Notes under the pieces: generated by a model
The model's database searches: none
Told to the model about the DNA's origin: nothing
The model's input: only the letters and a program-made list of their open reading frames with translations
Assembly: GCA_029706075.1 (NCBI GenBank)
Contig: JAINUG010000085.1
Coordinates: 3,531,892 to 3,595,891 of the forward strand
Length of the DNA stretch: 64,000 bases
DNA from: Aldrovandia affinis
Lineage: Eukaryota > Chordata > Actinopteri > Notacanthiformes > Halosauridae
Direction: 5' to 3'
Translations under genes and position numbers: made by a program
In this document: positions 1 to 12,124 of the stretch, piece after piece
Numbering within the stretch: position 1 is the stretch's first letter
Layout of the letters: every line of letters starts with the position of its first letter

Positions 1-1029
1 TTTGTACTCCCATAACATTGGCGAAAGGCCAGACCCGAGAGGATTTATTCGAATCTGAGCAAATGTCGGTGACATAGGTGAATAACGATGAGCCTTTATG
101 AAAGCGTTTAGTCACGTATTGACTTTTGGGGACTTTAAAGATAAATGTGTCACTATTGAATGGGGAAATCAGTCAGAGAAAACCGATTGTGTCCTATCAA
201 TGTCAGTGGGTGGTGAGGTTTGACTTCAAACCTCGTAGTAGGCTGTGATATGCAGTGTATGTCCCCGTGTTTAATGTTTAACGCAGTGGTTTGGCACAGC
301 CTCTGACTGGAATAGTGATGGGCCGCCTTTGTTACTTGGCTTAATGCCTCCTTGGGCCAGCCACAGCTGAAGAGCACATTCGGTCACATGGTGGAGCTCT
401 GGTCAGGGTTTGGCATTGCAGGCCTCAGGCCAGCGGCCGACTGGTTTAATGTCCAGGGTGCGTCACCGTGGTAACGTGTCGTACAGTTTCTTGGTCGCAT
501 TGGCCTCAAAATAGAAGCAGGAACGGAATAGAAGTTGGGGAATAGATGTTGAATTGTGTCAATTATAGAGTGCCAGGCAAAACGCAAGATTCATTTCATG
601 ACTTTTCTTTTCTTTTTATTTAGCCCGTTTTTATTTGTCTTCCGATTCGGTGGGCGCAGTCGCCCAATCGCCAATCAACGTTCTCCGTCAATTCAGAGGC
701 CTACAGAACACAGCAAGCGTGTGCAGACCGCCTCTTTCCTCTGTGCGGTACGTTAGCTGAGCTGTGCGGTCATTGCACCAGAGGACCACACCACTCACGC
801 AGCTGGCTCAGGCAGACTGCAGGTGTCCCATTAAACAGAGGAGCGATATTATGTGGTGGGGCGGGGAACTCCCAGCCGACTCCAGCCCTCCCTCCCTCCC
901 TCCCTCCCTCCCTCCCTCCCTCAGTGACGCCAGGGTCAGCTGTGTGTTGTTCGCGGAACACCAGGCCCCACCCAGTACTGGCATCATCAGGATTATATTC
1001 CATATGAAACATGACTCTTCTTATCTATA
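1..1029. other. itpk1 intron, upstream part
   Basis: No exon of itpk1 was recognised here. Apart from the CTCC repeat and an AT-rich T-tract near 600-630, I see nothing that can be named. Confidence 0.6.
884..921 (+). repeat. (CTCC)n simple repeat
   Basis: About nine CCCT/CTCC units in the itpk1 intron. Confidence 0.9.
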
Positions 1030-1031
1030 TA

Positions 1032-1611
1032 CAGGTAACTGCCAGAAATAAAGGAAACACCGACATAACGTTTCTTAATAAGGCGTTGTGCCACCACGAG
1101 CCACCAGAACAGCTTCAGTGCACCTTGGCATAGGTTCTGTATTCTGTATTCATATATTCAAATGTCTGGAACTCTGTTGGAGGGATGCAACACCATCCTT
1201 CCATGAGAAATTCCATCATTTGGTGTTTTGGTGTTGGTGGTGGAAAATAATGTCTCAGGTGCCACTCCAGAATCTCCCATAAGTGTTCAATTGCGTTGAG
1301 ATCTGGTGACTGAGATGACCATGGCATATTGTTTACATCCTTTTCATGCTCATCAAACCATTCAGTGACCTCTGGATGGGGGCATTGTTATCCTGGAAGA
1401 GACCACTTTCCCAGAGGTCACAGATCTCTTTTTTTCTAGCCACGGTAGCCATGGGCAACTGGACCTGTCCTGCATTTTTGTGCCTAAGCCCGAAGGGATA
1501 TTATTTGCTTAATTCACACAGGAGCCACACCTCTGTGGAAGCACCTGCTTTCCATATACTTTGTATCCCTCATGTACCGAAAAGTGTTTCCTTCGTTTTG
1601 GCAGTTACCTG
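1032..1611. mobile_element. Tc1/mariner-type relic with terminal inverted repeats
   Basis: Ends CAGGTAACTGCC and (reverse) GGCAGTTACCTG form inverted repeats, with a TA duplication on both sides (1030-1031, 1612-1613). The minus strand still encodes SQSPDLNAIEHLWEILE, the C-terminal motif of Tc1-like transposases. At about 580 bp it is an internally deleted copy. Confidence 0.8.
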
Positions 1612-1916
1612 TATGTTAACTCTGGAGGAAAATGTCATGTCACTTGGCTGATACACATACAGGAATATCAGCAAAGACCGCTTCCCCCACTGGCAGTCGT
1701 ATGCTGGCCAGAACACATCCCATTCCGTGCTTCTTTTCAAGGATGTTTATTTTCCCAGGTATGAGGTATGTCTGTCCTGCCGTTGCCAAGCGCAGAGGAA
1801 TGGACGTGTCTGTGCACGAGATGCAATTTCAAACAGGTTGTAATTAAACGAAGATACGTTTTTTTTAAACGGCGATGAATTGAACTGTGGGGGGGAATGG
1901 GTTCCTCTGTTCTCAG

Positions 1917-2082
1917 ATGGCCATCATCTTCAGTGAGGAGGACCTAAAGGACGTCACACCTCCGTGCGTGATCCAGAGCTTCATCAACCACAACGCCGTG
2001 CTCTACAAGGTGTTCGTGGTGGGCGAGTCCTACACCGTGGTGGAGCGACCCTCGCTCAAGAACTTCCCCGCTGGACCGGCTG
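1917..2082 (+). CDS. itpk1: itpk1 exon A (ATP-grasp core)
   Basis: Opens after a ctcag acceptor with codons for MAIIFSEEDL and ends in phase 1 at GCTG before gtgggg. It contains KVFVVGESYTVVERPSLKNF. The opening ATG is an internal methionine, since human ITPK1 has HEMAIVF at this point. Confidence 0.95.
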
Positions 2083-5000
2083 GTGGGGCCCCTCCCAGTT
2101 CACACACATCCACAATGATCCGCAGCCTACACTTACATTTCACATTTTACACTTTAGCCATTCAGCAGACGCTCTTATCCAGGGCGACTTACACAGTTTA
2201 CACTTCTTTACATACAATCCATTTATACAGCTGGATATTTTACTGAAGCAATTCAGGTTAGGTACCTTGCTCAAGGGTACAACGGCAGTACACCTGGGAA
2301 TTGAACCAGCAACCTCTGAGTTACAAGCCCAGCTCCCTAACCATTACACTACACTGCCGCCACATGGGTGCATTGCTGTATACTCTGAGTATTGACGCTC
2401 TCTCGCTTCAGTCCACTCTGTCTCTCTCTCTCTCTCTCTCTCCGCGTCACTCGTTGTGCGGGTGTGTGTTTCTCTGGGTTTTCCACAAAGTGCTGATTGT
2501 CCACGATCCCGTACCACACAGCACAGTTTTCCGTGGGCGCTGAGTCAGAGACCGCGTGGGGCTCCGTCTACGTCGTTACGGCTGTTTTCCCTGGGCTGCA
2601 GAGGCGACGTTGGAGTGTACAGTACTACACTAAACCGCCCCTATGAAAATGAGCTCAGCCCGAGTGGCGTTATCTGCCCGTCCTCATGCAAAGCGCCCGT
2701 GTCACAGTGTCATCACTGTTCCAAGCGCCAGGAACCGTTCCGCCAGCGCCACGTGTAACCCATCCCGCGGCCGGCACGGGGCTGGCACAGGCAGGCCGGT
2801 GGGATCCACAGACCGGGCCCCCTCAGGGTGAACTCAGAGCGCAGAGTGTAGCAGCAGGAGGAGGGAGTGGTTTGTTTTAGTGTTTGTTTAAAGCAGCACA
2901 CCTTTAACAGTGTTGGGAAAGAGAGCGCCGAGTCAGGTGGAGATAAGGCTGAGTGAGGCGGCTCTGTGTGTGTGACCTAGGAGCGGCCTGTCGCTCCTCC
3001 CCCCTCCGTTTCGGGGAACGGCCTCACACGCCCCCCTGGGCGTCACGGCCACTGACACGGCCCCTGTGGGTGAGGCGTGAGCCCCGGCACCAGCGCCATG
3101 GCCCGCCTCAACGACCGCTTCGCCCACTGATGATGAAGCACACGGAGTTGTAAAAGAGGGCACTTTTTAAGTGTTTTGTCCTTAAGAGCGATATGGCCCA
3201 GGTCATCTACGCGAAATAACCAGCTGAGTCTGTGACTTCAGTGTTTTTTTTATGATCGCATTAGCTGTTTGGTCACGTTTTAAGATATTTGGCGGGGTTG
3301 CGTGTAATATTTTTGCCAAATTTTATGTGATGTGATATCACAAGGCAGGCTTTGAGAGACTCATGAGTGATGTTGATGCTCTGCCAGGACACAGGAAAGA
3401 GAACTGAAATCTCTACTACAGTACTACCATTGAGCACCAGCTGTCTTTTCCTGACAATGTGCTTGTGACTAATAAAGGAATACCCCCAACCCCCCCACCC
3501 CACCCCACCCCCTTCTGAGTCTCTGAGTTTTCATCAGATAGACTCAGATTGACTTAAACTTGGGTGAAGAGTGTGAGGTTTGGGGTGTTTTTTCTTTTTT
3601 TGTTGTTTTTTGTTAAGAACTGCTGTTCTTAACAAAGGGAGGATAATCGTTTTGGGAGGATAATCGGGAGGATAATCGTTTTGTTGTAAATGTGTTTTCT
3701 CCAAAGGACAAATTACAACAACAAAAAACTATCTTCTGCTTCCTGGCATAGATAGGAGAACTGTGGACTTATGATCGCTTATGAAAGGATTTATGAAATC
3801 TATAAATACAAAGAATTTAATCAACAAAATGTTTTTTTTTGTGCATTTACATTTATTACGCATTTGTGTTTGTATTTGTTAGCTTCAATAATAATATAAC
3901 CATTAGTGATATATTAGACTGCCCTTAATAAAGTGTCAACCATCCTAACTGCAAAGGTGTCCTTGTACTTCACACCGGAAGTTTTTAAAAGAGGCCATTA
4001 ACCTTCTCTGCTCAGATTGCAGTCTTTGTTGCCACCTAGTGGCAGTGTGTAGAACTGCACACAAATATCCAGCAGGAAGTGGAGCAGCTCGTTTTGGTGA
4101 GCTTGAAGACTAATTCCACTTTTTTCTCTCTCTTTCTCTCTTTCAGACAGAAAAGCCATTTTCTTCAACAGTCACAATGTTTCCAAGCCGGAGTCTTCCT
4201 CAGACCTGACCTCTGTAAGTCACTTCTGTTGCCTTAGTGCTGTGCTCTTTGTTCTTTTGTAATTGGGTTTCCTCCATGAATGTTTATGTTGGCTTTTTGT
4301 AGTGGAAATTGAGCTTCAAGGGAAATAACTGCAAACTGCTGTAAACTCAACTTTAACAATGGGGTTGTGTTTACGCGCATCGTGTGCAGTGCGTGGGTGT
4401 TCTGCCAGGGCCGTAATGTCTTTGTGTTGATATGAGTGGGGTCACTGTTTGTGCTACAGAGGGATAACGTGGAGGGGGTGTTTCAGCCTCCAAATGACGA
4501 CGTGATACGGGAGCTCTCCAGGTCCTTGCGACAGACGCTCGGTGTGTCCCTGTTTGGTATCGACGTCATCATAAACAACCAGACCGGCCAGCACGCTGTC
4601 ATCGACATCAATGCATTCCCAGGTGTGTGCCTCCACCACTGGGTGGTGACAAGTGTAGGAGAGTTCACGGTGAAAATGCAAATGACAATCTGGAGCAGGC
4701 TAATGATTTAACCTTCCGTTTTTAGAATTCAACTTCTACCGGCGTACTAGCCTGCATAAATATCTATCTGTGGTGGGGGGTTTTTTAATTTAATTTAATT
4801 TTTATTTTGTTTCTGATTTTATCCCATTTTCTGCCAATTTGGTAGCCAGTTAGACCCGCTATTGTATGTCAATCCCCCTCTAGTAATGTGAGTTCGCTGC
4901 CGTAGTCCTGCGACCGGTAGTGACGAAGGCGAAGTAACTCCTCCTCCGAGACGGCACTCGCCAAGCCGTCGACCGTAACCCGGTACTACAGGGCCACTCT

Positions 5001-6636
5001 TATGCGCAGCGAACGTCATGTCGGCTTCCCTCCCCACTCCCTGGGGCGGACAGCCAATCGCCGCCCCTGGTGACACTCCCGGCCAGAAGGAATTGAACCC
5101 TGGTCTCCGTGGCCAGCGTCGGACGTTGTAGCCACTGGACCATGCGGGGGGGGGCCCTTATCTGTGGAGTTTTGATCTTAATATTTGTCAGTTTGAATGA
5201 GATGGCTGTGCGATCTGCCTCCATTTACAGTGAAACTGCAGGCTTTTCTCACAAGGTGGATGTGTTGAGCTGTGGGTGGTTTAGTGAGGGTCTGAGTGGA
5301 GGAAGACTACATTACAGCCAGCAGGAGATAAACCTCGTCACCTGGGAAACCACAGGCACGCAGTGATTTGGTCGTTTGTTGCTGAATACAGCAAGCCATC
5401 AAAATAGTTATTTTTGTAAAAAGCCAGCTCAAAACGTCAATCAGAACAAATCAAAGATGAATGCGTCATTCAGTAATCAGCATACAGCCAGGCATTTCTC
5501 AAGAGTTGATATTAGCTATGCTGAATACAGGTGCTTGTAGTGATTTTCTCAGATAAGTAAATCAGTATGAAATTACAGTGCAGGACTTGGACATTGACCT
5601 TAATATGGGTCATTTCATGCAAAGCATATGAGGTTGGTGGCTCATCTGTCTCAGTTTGTGCAAGAAAATATTTTGAGAAATTTTGAAAAACATTACCTAG
5701 CTGTTTTAGGGCATGCTGAGGTCAGTAATTATAGTAATTTACTATGAAATACTGATAGTTATGTTGGTAAAGTTCAAATTGAGCCCAGGGTGTTTTTTTT
5801 CTATAGCCCAGGGGCTCAATTTTTATGGAGTGAGATCAGTGGCAAAAGTAGTTTGATATGCATTTTTAATATGCATTTACATTTAGTTATTTAACAGACA
5901 CTCTTACCCAGAGCATACACATAGAATTTTCACATTATATTTCACAACTTGTACTTGTAATTTAACATTAAATTCATATATAAAAAAATTTAAATTGTTT
6001 TCAAGTTCAGATTTTAAAAAATTCTGCAATTTTGGGGGTTTGTAATTCAAGTATACAAACTTGAAATACTCGTTTGAACAAAAAGTTTAATATAAAATGT
6101 AGATCTATTGATGTTTGCAAAGCCAAAACATAATCATTTCTGAACATCATTCCCAAAAATCTGAGACACATGGACTACCAACCTCATAAACTGGGACTGG
6201 AATGATCATTCATCAGAGATCATTCACAGAGTTGGGTATTTGCGTTCACATCTGAACTTGTCTGTTCCAACACTTCCAAATTCCTCCCCCCCTGTCTCCA
6301 GGCTACGAAGGCGTCCCGGAGTTCTTCAACGACCTTCTGAACCACATCATAAGTGTGTTGCAGGGCCAAGCGCCCGAGAGCGCCCCCTCTGGGCCACCGA
6401 AGGGCAGTGCGGCCGGACAGACCCCCAGCGCTGTGGTGCCGGTTGGAGGGGATCGCGGCTGCACCACCCCCACAGGGTGCTGCGGTATTCTGGGAAAGGA
6501 GGCCAGCCCTTGGATCGTAGAGGGTGACGGGGGCAAAAAGAGCCCCCACCAGAGACTGGGCTGCAACTCTGCCGTTTCCCCAAACTTCCAGCAACACTGT
6601 GTGTCTACAATAGCCACCAAGGCCTCCTCCCAGTGA
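1917..6636 (+). CDS. itpk1: Inositol-tetrakisphosphate 1-kinase, C-terminal four exons (5' partial)
   Basis: Phosphorylates inositol polyphosphates such as Ins(3,4,5,6)P4 and Ins(1,3,4)P3 in the cytosol, feeding synthesis of higher inositol phosphates. Four exons join in frame (1917-2082, 4147-4214, 4460-4622, 6302-6636) to encode the last 243 residues. Seen directly: the ATP-grasp core with INHNAVLYKVFVVGESYTVV, the segment FFNSHNVSKPESSS, and the metal-binding end FGIDVIINNQ then VIDINAFPG. The Cys-rich tail has GCCG, HQRLGC and FQQHCV and ends ATKASSQ. All of these follow the vertebrate ITPK1 order, and the tail length is close to the human one. Exons for the N-terminal half lie left of the window. 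The gene converges on chga, the same arrangement as in mammals. Teleosts may have a and b copies; I cannot tell which this is. Confidence 0.96.
2131..2360 (-). mobile_element. tRNA-derived SINE with L2-like tail, copy 1
   Basis: On the minus strand a tRNA-like head with A and B boxes (GGTTCAATTCC) is followed by tgtacccttgagcaaggtac and a tail aagagcgtctgctgaatgg. It lies about 50 bp after itpk1 exon A. Confidence 0.75.
2361..4146. other. itpk1 intron
   Basis: GC-rich 2500-3160, then AT-rich. Includes a short CT repeat (2420-2442), a G/C homopolymer patch near 3490 and a hairpin at 3609-3636. Ends in a CT-rich tract before exon B. Confidence 0.6.
4147..4214 (+). CDS. itpk1: itpk1 exon B
   Basis: Follows a long CT-rich tract and ttcag. 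The split codon gives Asp, then RKAIFFNSHNVSKPESSSD. Ends in phase 0 before gtaagt. Confidence 0.95.
4460..4622 (+). CDS. itpk1: itpk1 exon C (metal-binding region)
   Basis: Runs from RDNVEGVFQPP to VIDINAFPG and carries the acidic and Asn ligands of the ATP-grasp metal site. The donor is G|gtgtgt in phase 1. Confidence 0.96.
4800..5156 (-). mobile_element. Second SINE-like family, copy 1
   Basis: Minus strand: a head with a B-box-like ggttcaattcc, then ggcgattggctgtccgcccc and ending ccaaattggcagaaaatggg. Shared by copies near 25.8, 37.7 and 63.2 kb. In an itpk1 intron. Confidence 0.7.
5157..6301. other. itpk1 intron before last exon
   Basis: AT-rich, with a decayed SINE or L2 tail near 5870-5925 (acatttagttatttaacaga). 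Nothing else recognised. Confidence 0.55.
6302..6636 (+). CDS. itpk1: itpk1 terminal exon with stop
   Basis: Acceptor tctccag, then GYEGVPEFFNDLLNHI. A Pro/Ser/Gly-rich linker follows, then the conserved Cys/His tail, and the protein ends ATKASSQ with TGA at 6634-6636. Confidence 0.96.
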
Positions 6637-9084
6637 CTGCTTTCCACTCTCCTATCCCCCACCCCTCCCTCTGAACAAAAAAAAGATGATAATGATGATA
6701 ATAATATATCTATAATCAAAACAAACCTTTCCTATAACGGTGGTGTTCATGATGATTATAATGAGGTTTCACTTTTTTTTTTTTTTTTCCTTCTTTTTTT
6801 TTTTTTTTTTTTTTTCTTCAAGTATAATAAGACTTACAGTACTGTAATGTGGACTTTGGGAACTCAACTTTATTGATGCTTTGTTATGATTTTTATTATT
6901 TTTGTATTTTATCTAAATGAAATCATATGAGGTCCACACGAGAATATGAGCTGTGCAGGTTACCGGTGTCAAAAACGATGAAACGCTGCCCTGGAACGCT
7001 GACCCTCACGCACTCGCACTCGCGCTCGCGCACTCGCTCACAGACGGCTCCCTGGTCGACAGCGTCCCCCGTGGGTCTGACTGATCCACGGAGGAGATGG
7101 GGGGACGCCCAAGGCTTGAACACTCCACTGCAAACGGGCAGAACGTACAGATCTGCGTCCTCTCGCTAAGGAAGGGAAGCGTGCGCCCAGGCGCCCAAAA
7201 CGGAAGGCCCGAGGACACCGGACCCTCTTATTCCACGCGCAGCACTGCCACCTGCTGGACTCTTCCCAGGCACGCTCTCCCTGCTTCTCCACCGCTGTCG
7301 GACGCACGGCCTTTCTCCTCGAGGCCCCCAAACATCGGAGCTGTGACCTCGCTGTTGTGCACGTGGCTTAAGGAAAGTGGACCCCCAAAACCGATGACAT
7401 AAACATCTTTGCTTCAGCACATCCTACCCGTCTAGATCTGTGGGCTCGGGGGAGGGGGGGGGGGTATTTGACGTTAGCTGTTGGCTGGGTAGATGGCAGG
7501 GGGAGCAGGGATTAAGCTCTTGGATCACGCTGTGTGAAGCTGACCAGGGTGGTGGCAGGGACAGTGGTTTATTTCTGAAGGACAGCAGCTTCAAGGTGTA
7601 CATGTGAATTCCCTGCATTTTACCATGTTCACTTGCCATATGTCACCGTGGAAATATGTCCTAATGCCAGTCCTCCCATTTCTTGACAGTGGTTCTCCTA
7701 AGCAGAGCTACAGCACAAGACTAAAGGGTCTCTTGCCTCTCGGCAAAGGCTTTCCAGATGTTATATATCGTTCTGTTGCATTCTTTTTGACAGTGTATGT
7801 TAGTGACTTTGACAGGAGGAAAGATGAAGATCACATTCCTTTTTGTGTTTTTTTTTTTTTTTTCCTGGGCAGGAGTCCTGCATTTTGGTGCTGGAGACCT
7901 GTGTTCCAGACTTGGGCATTGAATGAACCCTTTACGTTTACCACATTGCACACTGTGTCACGTCACCCTCCTTCAACTCCACTTAACTGCATACGGTAAC
8001 ACCGTATGTGGTTTCAAACAGTCTTTGTGCAAGTATTAGAAACTGCTAGTGATACTATTCAAACAATTATCATGCAATACTAATTGTCGATTCGTTTGAG
8101 AATACCCCCCTCCCTCCCCCCCTCCCTCCTCAAAAATGGGCTTTTACATGAAATGTCTCCCATTTTGTCTTGACAATATTTTCCAAGGACCAAGTGTGAC
8201 CTCTGGCTGTGTGTGTGTGAATAGACAAGCGAACGCACAGCAAGGCTTTTCCGCGTTCAGGAGCCTGTTGTAGATCCGCCACTGTCACCGCTCCCAGCGT
8301 GTCAGCTGGAGGCTGAATTTATCAGCGCGCTCCCCGTGGACGCCTGCGCGAGCTCCAGCTCGCGCCTCTGCTGCGCGCTCGGTCTGCTCATTTATCCTGA
8401 CATGCTCCCGCCGGTACACTGCTGCTGCGGCCGTGCACGAAACGAGTCGGCAAAACACAACTCCGCTTTCAGCTCCCCAACGTTCACTGTGAGATTTCCT
8501 GTATATTCCTAGTCTTTCCTTTCCTTCACCGGGGGGATAGAAAAATATTTTATGAAAATTAAGGAAAAATTATTGACCTATATTTATGTACATACGAGGA
8601 GGGTTTTAATGGGTGAGCAGGGCCTGAAAGAACAAACAGTTGATTATTGATGATTTTTTATTATTTTTTTCGTCACGGAGGAGAAAAAAAGAGAAAGGAC
8701 GGTAGCTTGCAGGCGTGAATGCTCGCGAGCCGCGGGGAAACGAGACGCTAAAGCGGCCGCCTTCGACCTGTAGCAGGCGCTGCCATGGAGACTGGGGACC
8801 GCACATTCCCTTACACAGGCCAGTACACGGGCGTGTCCCTGTAGCCTGTCCCGGTGGAGGCAGCGCCAGGAGAGCCGACGGTTTGAGGGAGAGTGGCAGC
8901 CCCCCTGTACACCGCTTTGTGTCCTGCATCGTGTTCTCTCCCTCATTGTGCTTTAAATGGGAAATAGTGCCACCCCCCCCCCCCCGACACTTCTCTTACC
9001 TGACAATGTTATTGTGCTGTCCACCTGAATGTTTACTTGGAGATGTTATAGATATATAATTATAGTATATACGTATGTATGCAA

Positions 9085-9098
9085 TATATATATATATG

Positions 9099-9129
<31 letters not shown>

Positions 9130-9130
9130 G
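9085..9130. repeat. AT/GTAT microsatellite
   Basis: Alternating ta with gtat inserts in the itpk1 3'UTR region. It creates a spurious tyrosine/isoleucine-rich frame. Confidence 0.9.
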
Positions 9131-9256
9131 AACACTTATATGTGCATACATACATACTTATGGTGTTTTTGTATCAGTTCAAAAGTGCAGAGAAAAGAAA
9201 TCCACAATTTTTGTGACTTTTTTTAATTAAAAATGAACCAACTGGGCAAAAAATGA

Positions 9257-9262
9257 AATAAA
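9257..9262 (+). terminator. itpk1: Candidate itpk1 polyadenylation signal
   Basis: AATAAA in AT-rich context, followed within 40 bp by a GT/T-rich stretch (ggtgatgtgatttttttgtg). It would give a 3'UTR of about 2.6 kb. Confidence 0.4.
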
Positions 9263-9280
9263 TAAGAAACATAAACGAGA

Positions 9281-12116
9281 TTGGTGATGTGATTTTTTTG
9301 TGAGCGTCTTGAGTGACGGTGTGTGCTGAAGCCGAGCCTGAGTCCCGTCGCTTCTGTCGTCTTGTGAGTTGGGTTCTGCGCATTGGTGTTCATTCTGCCG
9401 CCTGCTGTCGTCGGGTCTGGTGATGAATCCAAGATATAATTTTAGACTCTGACGTCCTGCAGTAGCACTCACGATTAGTTCAACTGAAGTGAAATCGACT
9501 GTTCGCTGGGTATTTTACTCTGGTTTGAGAAGGAGAATAATAACACAGGGGTCGCTTGTAAGACCTCTATGGTGCAGCGATGTACTTCTTAAATGTGGAC
9601 ATAGTTTTACCAGAGAATGGTCGGTAATAGACTCACGTATGTTCCCTAAAAATTATGTAGACCCAAAACAATTTAAAAGTTGATATTTGTGCATCATGGG
9701 CGTTTTTTGAACAGTTATGAAAGCAGGTCAGCCTGACCACACGACCGTGGCCTCGATCGCAATGTTATATTCGTGCGACTCCGCTTTGGCCTGAATTTAT
9801 CAGATATTTTCCAACATTTTATTTTGTATTTGGGGCACAGGTGGGATGCTTCTGTTCCTCCTGTCTGTCAGAATGCGCCTCTTTGATGTCTGACAGTCGT
9901 GATGATATCTATTTTTAATCCCGCGTCGCCAGGGAGCTGTTCCCCCGCGCTGGAACATCAAACGCGGTCGGTTCCAATGCGCCGCACTTTGAAACAAATC
10001 CCCTCCCGTCGCTGGCCCTGATCTCGCACTGATCCTCTCGCTCTGCCCACCTCTTCCCGGGAGTTGCGCTGCATCAAGACGTGGCGTCGTGGGCACTAAT
10101 GAGGCCGGCTCTTGGGAAGGGCGGAAGTAATGTATCTCGAGAGCTACGAAACCTCGGGGGGGCTCCATCCAGCAGCTGCTAAAATCACTTCGCACAAGCG
10201 CGCGCGGCGACTGAATGAATGAATGCAAATGAACAGCCTTTTTTAATGACGGGTCCTCTGTCGGACAGACGGCTGGCGTGCTGTGCTTTCACGAGTATTG
10301 CTCGTCGTTGGCACGGGGCTAAATACAGATTCCAGACACGGGCTTTGTGGCAGCTATAGGGAAGCTATGGCTCTATTAAAAAAAAGAATCCGCTGGTGTT
10401 CAATCTGTTTAAATTCTTCACCTGTTGTGTGGGCGGTTAGGTGACTGAGGGAACCCGTGCTGCTTTACACAGCCTGGGATAATATGTCTTCTCGCCTAGC
10501 GCGAGACGCCATCGTTCACTTTTATCAACGTTCATTCATCACGCTAATCCCTTCAGCCCTCAGCCATGAGAGCGGTGTGCACATGTGCCACTCATCCCAA
10601 CCGGGAGCACTATACGTGTGCTGCCTGGTCCTTTGAGAGGAGTGATTGACGGGGCTTCAATGAGCTGGCTACGGCACCGTCAGTGAGTGCGTTTGAGTGC
10701 TCTGATGCTCAATAGACGGATGATGATAAGTGAGGCGGGGGGGCTACTGCATTCTGCGTGCAACGGAGCCTTTCACTTTGAAACCAGATCAGTTTTGGGC
10801 AGGTCCGCAGACCATGTCTTAAAGCAAATGTGTGTGGACACTGGGATAAATCTGCACTTGCGTGGCAACGCAGCGGACAGCCTCGGAGAGGTTAAAGGCA
10901 GAGCAGATGATTGCAGCATCCCATGTGGACACTGCCAGCTGCTAGATACCTGTAGTTGTATAGGTATTGTATTATATACCTGTATTGCATAGGTAGCTAA
11001 CTACGACTTTTTTTTTCTTTTCAAAAAAGCTTTTTTTAATGATTTTTTCTCCCCCATTTGGAATTGCAAGCTGTGCGTTGCAGGCTGTCACTGTATCGCC
11101 CACACGCACTCAAGGAGCTCTACAGCTGGCTTTGTGTGCACTCCGATGCACTCACCCATGAGCTGACTGACTGCAGGCCACACAGTACAAACGGAGAGCT
11201 ACCGTTAATTGGAGGAGAGGCGTATCTCTCGCTGACAACAACTGGTAGCCTGTTAGTGTCTGCTGCGCGGTTGGTAACCTAAGGACCCCGGGCCGACTTA
11301 AACCCACCCTACCCCTCATGGGATCTTAGTCAGCAAATGGCATAAACAGCCCCAACCTGCAGCGCCAAGACCATAGGGCCCGGCCCGCCTTTGCGGCGAG
11401 TGCCTTTATGAACTGAGCTACCTGTACGCCCTATATCGGGGTTATGAACGTTTGGGTTTTGGAACGAGGGCTGGATTTCTTCCGGCTCGAGAGTTGCCTG
11501 TCAACAGCGACTGATTTTCAGGTGAGATGACAGTCAGTGACAACAACTGTACTATTCATATCTATGGCACAATATTTTGTCATAGATATGGCAAAAAAAA
11601 ATGTCTGTTTTGTGTTGTTATGGTTTGTGTATATGTAATACGGTGGTGTATGGGAAGCTGTTTGGATGCAGAACAATGTTCTGTGTTAGCAGACAATAAA
11701 GTATTGTCTCGCCTCATCAAAATAAAGCACCAGACGCTACAGTCCCCAAGAGTGGGACAACCCAACCCTGTTCAAATAATTCTGATCGTTAAACAGGCAA
11801 ACAATACTTCATAGCAGGCTATATTATATAAATACCCCCACAAGTACTTGCTGTCTTAATGATGCAGACGAAAGCAAGCCCATCTCGTTTAGTCGCAGGC
11901 AAAAAAGATTAATAAGAGCTACTCGGCTCCATTCTTGGAGATCAGTAGCCTCCAATAGGCCACAATGCGTTTCCCCTGAAGAGCACTTGCTTGTTCATGT
12001 TAATCCTTTTTGTGGCTTGCTTTCATACTGAGTTCATTTAGCAGGGAACAAAAATCCCCAATTAGCGGGAGTGACACAGGCAAGCAGTAAGCAGGGCATG
12101 TGACTTTGCTCAGCCT
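9281..12116. other. itpk1-chga convergent intergenic region
   Basis: No gene recognised on either strand. Moderately GC-rich at 9830-10330. No repeat family that I can name. Confidence 0.5.
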
Positions 12117-12124
12117 TGATGTCG

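Larger units (their letters stand above)
6637..9280 (+). other. itpk1: Probable itpk1 3'UTR
   Basis: No coding exon seen. Contains two long T-runs (6770-6815), a GC-rich block (8260-8450) and the AT microsatellite, and ends near the AATAAA at 9257. The extent is inferred. Confidence 0.45.

Noticed and set aside
1115..1327. 70-residue minus-strand frame as a host gene
   Set aside because: SPDLNAIEHLWEIL is the Tc1 transposase end, inside an element with inverted termini and TA flanks.
9029..9226. Tyr/Ile-rich 65-residue frame
   Set aside because: Produced by the AT/GTAT microsatellite.
9800..10228. 142-residue minus-strand frame between itpk1 and chga
   Set aside because: Composition follows the local GC content, with no domain, signal or exon partner recognised.
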